Below the pieces are notes generated by a model. It was not told where the DNA came from, did not search any database, and saw only the letters and a list, made by a program, of their open reading frames with translations. The position numbers and the translations under genes are program-made. A DNA stretch of 64,000 nt from Acidobacteriota bacterium (GTDB lineage Bacteria; Acidobacteriota; Thermoanaerobaculia; UBA5066; Gp7-AA6): NCBI GenBank assembly GCA_027307335.1, contig DAHUXD010000036.1, positions 62,001 to 126,000 of the forward strand, read 5' to 3'. Below are positions 59,811-64,000 of the stretch, piece after piece; position 1 is the stretch's first letter, and every line of letters begins with the position of its first letter.

Positions 59811-59816
59811 AGAATA
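59811..59816 (-). promoter_or_regulatory. -10 element TATTCT, leaderless proS promoter
   Basis: TATTCT, then TCGCCCCC (8 bases), then ATG. No Shine-Dalgarno site is seen. Confidence 0.55.
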
Positions 59817-59883
59817 GCAGGAGCGTCAAAAACCGCTGTGGGGAGAACGCATTACCGGAGACAGGAGGCGACCGCGGGAACGA

Positions 59884-61740
59884 CTACGAGCGCGGCTTCG
59901 CGGCCGCGGGCTCCCGGCGTCTCGGCCCGACCTTCTCCACCAGCCGCAGGTTCGACCGCACCTGCTGCATCATCCGGTCCTCGATGCCGGCGCCGCGCGC
60001 CGCGGTCTTGGCCTTCGCGAACGACGCCTTCGCGTCCTCCGCCCGGCCCGCCGCGAGATAGGCCATGCCGAGGTGGTGCAGCGTCGTCGGGGCGGCGGCG
60101 CGCTCGCTCGAGCGGCGCAGGCACTCGATCGCGCGGTCGTACTCCTGCCGCTTGTAGTGCACCCATCCGAGCGCCGCGAGCGGGTAGGGCTTCAGCTCCT
60201 CCGGCGCGGCGGCGAGCGCCCGTCCCGCGTAGTCGAGCGCGAGGTCGAGGTCCTCGCCGGACTCGGCGAGGCTCGTCGCGAGCTCGTAGTACCCGACGGC
60301 CTGCGCCGTCTTCGACGGGTGCTTCTCGAGGAATTCGCGCAGGAACTCGGCCGCCTCGCGCGTCTGGCCCTCGGCCCGCAGCGCCTCCGCCAGCGTCGAG
60401 CACGCCGCCGCGGCGACGACGTCCTCCGGGTCGGCGGCGAGGACTTCGCGGCAGGCCGCAATCGCCTCCTTCCAGCGTCCCATCGATGCCGAGAGGAGCG
60501 CGTACGAAACGCGGATCGTCGGGTTGCGCGGCTCGGCGCGCATCGCCTTGCGATACAGCTCCTGCGCGCGCGCGAGGGCGCCGCGGGCGGCGCTCTCCTC
60601 CGCGTCGCGAAAGGCCGCCGCTCCGGGTCCGTCCACGCGCGGCAGCCCCTGTCCGCTCCGCCGCTCGAGCAGGCGCACGGCCTCCTGGTACTCGAGCCGG
60701 CGGGGGTTCTTCTCGAGGGCCTGCTGGAAGCACTCGAGCGCCCGCTTGTGCCAGTTCTTGTCGAGGAAGCAGAGGCCGAGCTGGAAGACGGCCTCCTCCG
60801 ACTCGGGCGCGAGCCGGATCGCCTCCTCGAATTCGTGGATGGCGCGCGAGAGCTCACCCTTCTCGCGGAAGACGTTCCCCAGAAGGATGTGCGCCGACGG
60901 CACCGGCGCGCACTCGAGCGCGCGCGCGAGCGCTCCCTCCGCCTCGGCCCAGCGGGACTGGTGCGCGTACAGGGTCCCGAGCGCGAAGTGCGGCAGGAAG
61001 GCGTCCGGCTTGCGCTCGATGGCTCGCGTCAGCGCCTGCTCGGCTCCGGCGACGTCGCCCGACTCGGACGAGGCGATGCCGCTGTACACGAGCGCCTCGA
61101 AGTGGTTCGGGTCCGCGGCGAGGATCTTTCGGAAGTAGGCGAGCGCCTTCTCGAGGTCGCCCCCCGAGAAGAAGGTCTCCGCGAGGTAGAAGCCGAGCTC
61201 GACGTTCTCGCGGTCGGCGCGGAAGAGATCCTCGAGCACGCGGATGCCGCGGGCCGCGTCGAGCGCCAGGATGGCGAACTCCGCCTCGCGCAGCTTGCGG
61301 AGAAACCCGTCCCGGTCGGGCGCCGAGGATCGCGCGATGATCCGATCGCGGCGCTCGAGGAAGCGGTCCTTCTTCTCGACCGCCTGCATGCGCTCGTCCA
61401 TCTTCGATTCCCAGAGATCGACGACCTCCTCGGACCGCACGGCGCCGCGGCGCTCGAGCGTCTCCTGGAGGGCGAGGATTCCCGTGTGGGCGACGAAGAG
61501 GTTCTTCTCGAGGTTTCCCATCGACTCGAAGAGGGACTTGACCGCCTCGGCGGTGCGCTTGACGACGTCCTCGAGCGTCGAGATGCGCTCGAGGAGGTGC
61601 TCGTCGAAGGGGATCTCCTCCTGCGGCTCCCCGCTCTCCTCGACGACCCCGACGCCCGACAGGACGAGGAGCTTCGAGTTGCAGCGGAGGCAGTACTCGT
61701 CTTCGTCGGAGTTCTTGAGCCCGCAGACCTGGCAGTACAT
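59884..61740 (-). CDS. Zinc-ribbon TPR protein
   Basis: The protein has 618 residues. Cys3, Cys6, Cys17 and Cys20 (CQVC and CLRC) form an N-terminal zinc ribbon, followed by an acidic coiled-coil region (about 45-150). From about 155 to 590 there are ten or more TPR units, for example DLEKALAYFRKILAADPNHF and ELSRAIHEFEEAIRLAPESE. TPRs make superhelical protein-binding surfaces. It lies 9 bases downstream of the hydroxybutyryl-CoA dehydrogenase gene, suggesting co-transcription, but no functional link is evident. Confidence 0.85.
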   Translation of the reverse strand: MYCQVCGLKNSDEDEYCLRCNSKLLVLSGVGVVEESGEPQEEIPFDEHLLERISTLEDVVKRTAEAVKSLFESMGNLEKNLFVAHTGILALQETLERRGAVRSEEVVDLWESKMDERMQAVEKKDRFLERRDRIIARSSAPDRDGFLRKLREAEFAILALDAARGIRVLEDLFRADRENVELGFYLAETFFSGGDLEKALAYFRKILAADPNHFEALVYSGIASSESGDVAGAEQALTRAIERKPDAFLPHFALGTLYAHQSRWAEAEGALARALECAPVPSAHILLGNVFREKGELSRAIHEFEEAIRLAPESEEAVFQLGLCFLDKNWHKRALECFQQALEKNPRRLEYQEAVRLLERRSGQGLPRVDGPGAAAFRDAEESAARGALARAQELYRKAMRAEPRNPTIRVSYALLSASMGRWKEAIAACREVLAADPEDVVAAAACSTLAEALRAEGQTREAAEFLREFLEKHPSKTAQAVGYYELATSLAESGEDLDLALDYAGRALAAAPEELKPYPLAALGWVHYKRQEYDRAIECLRRSSERAAAPTTLHHLGMAYLAAGRAEDAKASFAKAKTAARGAGIEDRMMQQVRSNLRLVEKVGPRRREPAAAKPRS

Positions 61741-61749
61741 GTCAGGGGA

Positions 61750-62604
61750 TCAGGCGGGGTACTCGTAGAAGCCCTTGCCGGACTTCTTTCCGAGCCACCC
61801 GGCGTCGACCATGCGGACGAGGAGCGGACTCGGGCGGTACTTCGGGTCGCCGAAGCCCTCGTGCAGCACGCGGAGGATCGAGAGGCACGTGTCGAGGCCG
61901 ATGAAGTCCGCGAGCTGGAGCGGTCCCATCGGGTGATTCATGCCGAGCTTCATGATCCCGTCGATCGCCTCGCGCGTCGCCACGCCCTCGCGCAGCGTCT
62001 CGATCGCCTCGTTCAGCATCGGCATCAGGACGCGGTTCGAGACGAAGCCCGGGTAGTCGTTGCAGAGAATCGGAGTCTTCCCCATGCGCCGCGCCAGAGC
62101 GTCGACGGCCCCGGCGGTCGCGTCGGACGTCGCGATGCCCCGGATCACCTCGACGAGCTGCATGACCGGAACCGGATTCATGAAGTGCATGCCGATGAAC
62201 GACTCGGGCCGCCGGGTCGAGGCGGCGAGACGCGTGATCGAGATCGACGACGTGTTCGACGCCAGGATCGCCCCAGGCCTCGCGATCGCGTCCAGCCGGC
62301 CGAAGAGGTCTCTCTTGATCGTCTCGTTCTCGACGATCGCCTCGACGAGGATGTCGCACCCGGAGAGCGCGTCCAGGCGGGTCGTCGTGGAGAGGCGCGC
62401 GAGGGCTCCCGCCTTGTCCTCGGCCGTGCGCTTGCCCTTGGCGACCTCGCGGTCGAGGTTCTTCTCGATCGACGCGCGGCCCTTCTCGAGGAACCGGTCC
62501 TCGACGTCGACGAGCGTGACCGGAAGCCCCGCGGCGGCGGCGACGTGCGCGATGCCGCCGCCCATCTGGCCGGCGCCGATGACGCCGACGGACCGGATCT
62601 CCAT
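61750..62604 (-). CDS. hbd: 3-hydroxybutyryl-CoA dehydrogenase
   Basis: The protein has 284 residues. The NAD-binding Rossmann loop [17 protein letters not shown] is at the N-terminus; [32 protein letters not shown] (catalytic His) and [20 protein letters not shown] follow. It interconverts acetoacetyl-CoA and 3-hydroxybutyryl-CoA in butyrate/fatty acid metabolism. It may cooperate with the acyl-CoA dehydrogenase at 27.5 kb. The ATG lies 7 bases after a TAGACT box, also near a weak GAGG. A preferred start upstream is unlikely. Confidence 0.95.
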   Translation of the reverse strand: MEIRSVGVIGAGQMGGGIAHVAAAAGLPVTLVDVEDRFLEKGRASIEKNLDREVAKGKRTAEDKAGALARLSTTTRLDALSGCDILVEAIVENETIKRDLFGRLDAIARPGAILASNTSSISITRLAASTRRPESFIGMHFMNPVPVMQLVEVIRGIATSDATAGAVDALARRMGKTPILCNDYPGFVSNRVLMPMLNEAIETLREGVATREAIDGIMKLGMNHPMGPLQLADFIGLDTCLSILRVLHEGFGDPKYRPSPLLVRMVDAGWLGKKSGKGFYEYPA

Positions 62605-62611
62605 GCCTCGG

Positions 62612-62617
62612 AGTCTA
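62612..62617 (-). promoter_or_regulatory. -10 element TAGACT, leaderless hbd promoter
   Basis: TAGACT, then CCGAGGC (7 bases), then ATG. Predicted +1 is at or one base before the start codon. Confidence 0.5.
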
Positions 62618-62697
62618 TCCGAGCGGCGCTCGATGGGCCGACACGAGAGAGTGACCCGGCTCACGCCGAGGCGACACCGCTTTCGCGGCCCTGAAAT

Positions 62698-63570
62698 TCA
62701 GACCGCGATGCGGTAGCGGGGCGTCCCGAAGCGGGACAGCAGCGCCACGCCGACCGCGACGATCGACGCGATGCTCCAGACGAGCGCGCCGACGAGCGGC
62801 ACGAGCGAGACGCCGCCGAGCGCGACGAAGCCCGCCGCGAGCGCCGCGGGCCGGCGCGCGGGAGAGACGCTCTTGACGAGCCGCTGGCCGAGCAGGAGGA
62901 AGAGCGCGGCCATCCCGAAGATCTTCGCGAGGACGGCGAGCGCGGCCGAGACGAGCGCGATCGGAATCGCGACGCGCGCCGGCAGGAGCGAGAGCGCCGC
63001 GCCGGCGGCGAGGAAGAGCGTGAGCACGCCGAGCGCGCCGGCCGCGAGCGTCCCCGACATGTCGCTCTCCGCCGACATCGCCGCGCGCGAGAGCGGCGAG
63101 GCGAAGAAGTAGAGGAGGACGAGCGCGACGGCGAGCCAGGCGGCGAGCGCGATCAGGTGCAGTCCCGAGAGCACCGAGGGCCGCTCGGCCGAGCCCTCCC
63201 ACGGCGCGCGCCGCATCTCGGCGAGATAGATCTGGAGGAGCGATCCCGGTGTCGCGACGCGTCCGTCGACCGGCGGCCGGCCTCCCCCGACCGGCTGGAT
63301 GCGGCCGCCGAAGACGAGCAGGTCGCCGCCGACGGAGCCTCCCGGAGCGAACGACACGTTGCCGCCCCAGACGACGACGTCGCCGGACACCCGCGCGGCG
63401 ACGCGCACGTCCGAGAGGACCGCGACGACCCGGCCGGGGATCGGCTCCGTGACGGCGACGTCGCGGCGCACCGAGGTGATCGAGCCGGGCGCCGCGAGAG
63501 CGGACGAGGAGGCGGCGAGCGCGAGGAGGAGCGCGAGCAGCGCCGGAAGGGCGCCGCGCCGGCGGATCAT
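62698..63570 (-). CDS. Exported membrane protein with bactofilin-like segment
   Basis: The protein has 290 residues with a signal peptide (cleavage near LAASSSALAA). Then comes a short beta-helix-like region (VRVAARVSGDVVVWGGNVSF and GSVGGDLLVFGG) as in bactofilin/polymer-forming proteins, and four membrane helices in the C-terminal half (about 140-280). It may form a membrane-anchored scaffold, but this is only suggested by the pattern. The ATG overlaps the upstream stop (ATGA), so it shares an operon with the gene that runs off the right edge. Confidence 0.6.
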   Translation of the reverse strand: MIRRRGALPALLALLLALAASSSALAAPGSITSVRRDVAVTEPIPGRVVAVLSDVRVAARVSGDVVVWGGNVSFAPGGSVGGDLLVFGGRIQPVGGGRPPVDGRVATPGSLLQIYLAEMRRAPWEGSAERPSVLSGLHLIALAAWLAVALVLLYFFASPLSRAAMSAESDMSGTLAAGALGVLTLFLAAGAALSLLPARVAIPIALVSAALAVLAKIFGMAALFLLLGQRLVKSVSPARRPAALAAGFVALGGVSLVPLVGALVWSIASIVAVGVALLSRFGTPRYRIAV

Positions 63571-64000
63571 CGGCGGCCGGGCGCGCGGAGGAGCACGCGC
63601 GAGAGCGCGAGCCCGACGGGGACGAGCAGCGCGAGCGCGACGAGTCCCAGGGTCCCCTCCTCGCGCATCCCCTGCGACAGGGCCTCGAGGCCGCGCGGGG
63701 CGAGCGTGAGGAAATCGAGCGCCCAGCGCGCGGCCGACCGGACGAGAGCGACGAGGGGCGCCGAGGCGGCGACCCCCACGGAGACCTGTTCCCCGGCCGA
63801 CAGGGTCGGCAGCGTCAGGAGCGCCGTCCCCGCGCCGGCGAGCCCGGCCGTCAGCAGCACCGGGGCGTTCCAGAGGGCGTAAGTCCGGCGCTCCCGGGAC
63901 GAGAAGGCGCGGAGGCGGGTGACGCGGTCGGCGAGCCCGGAGAGCCCCTCGACCGGCCCCGGGAGGCCGTCCAGGGCCTCCAGAAGGCCTCGGGCCGCCC
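63567..64000 (-). CDS. Membrane protein of unknown function (C-terminal part)
   Basis: The reading frame is open from the right edge for 144 codons. Visible are a short acidic/helical start (LLEALDGLPGPVEGLSGLAD), a membrane helix (APVLLTAGLAGAGTALLTLP), a soluble span and a second helix (LGLVALALLVPVGLALSRV) with a basic tail. The N-terminus is outside the window. An anti-sigma factor is possible because such genes often sit before bactofilin-like proteins, but no zinc motif is in view. Confidence 0.5.
   Translation of the reverse strand, partial: AARGLLEALDGLPGPVEGLSGLADRVTRLRAFSSRERRTYALWNAPVLLTAGLAGAGTALLTLPTLSAGEQVSVGVAASAPLVALVRSAARWALDFLTLAPRGLEALSQGMREEGTLGLVALALLVPVGLALSRVLLRAPGRR

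Overview
The window is 64 kb of very GC-rich (about 70%), densely packed bacterial chromosome. It contains no rRNA, tRNA, CRISPR array, prophage or insertion sequence that I can see. The gene set points to Acidobacteriota, perhaps a Thermoanaerobaculia-like lineage: a serine/threonine kinase of the membrane-anchored TolB-like/TPR type, a CRTAC1/UnbV lipoprotein, a DUF6526-type protein, and a complex I locus without nuoEFG. This placement is an inference from gene families, not a phylogenetic result. Most genes lie on the minus strand. Many operon neighbours overlap by four bases (ATGA, GTGA or TTGA).

Layout. 1-3.3 kb: the start of a YqfF/PgpH-type HD hydrolase, phoH (apparently with an ATT start), a secreted protein and an isopropylmalate-type dehydrogenase. 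3.4-8.4 kb: a cysteine dioxygenase-like cupin, a GT-C membrane glycosyltransferase coupled to an FHA protein, and a UvrD/PcrA helicase. 8.4-15.2 kb: a Spy-like protein with an ECF sigma and anti-sigma pair, aroC, a small coiled-coil protein, a diguanylate cyclase, a degenerate M23 protein and an O-antigen ligase-like protein. 15.2-25.6 kb: carB, a Ser/Thr kinase, then the aroF-carA-lolC/E operon, and two small envelope proteins. 25.7-36.7 kb: acyl-CoA dehydrogenase-meaB-mce-hypothetical, SRPBCC-DnaC-like-SPOR/SpoIID, argS, a cupin, a ferredoxin-MBL fusion and a GHMP kinase. 36.8-40.1 kb: an anti-sigma and ECF sigma pair, then an F0-only ATP synthase cluster (atpZ, an atpI-like gene, atpB, atpE). 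40.2-50.8 kb: an 11-gene complex I operon, nuoABCDHIJKLMN. 51-64 kb: a MidA/NDUFAF7-like methyltransferase beside nuo, a CRTAC1 lipoprotein, a PurD-like ATP-grasp enzyme, malic enzyme, proS, a zinc-ribbon TPR protein, hydroxybutyryl-CoA dehydrogenase and an envelope operon that runs off the right edge.

The gene content describes a respiring heterotroph: complex I and ATP synthase for energy, acyl-CoA, propionate and malate metabolism, amino acid and pyrimidine biosynthesis, tRNA charging, and two envelope-stress style sigma/anti-sigma modules.

The strongest non-gene signal is a repeated promoter architecture. At least sixteen start codons sit 6-12 bases downstream of a TANNNT hexamer, most often with a spacer that begins CC. 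This implies that many transcripts here, including those for complex I, the F0 sector, argS, proS, aroC and carB, are leaderless or nearly so. I did not find a self-contained novel defence or mobile system. The most testable new hypotheses are this leaderless architecture, a bacterial NDUFAF7 equivalent acting on NuoD, a possible Na+ site in the c-ring, and non-AUG (ATT) initiation of phoH.
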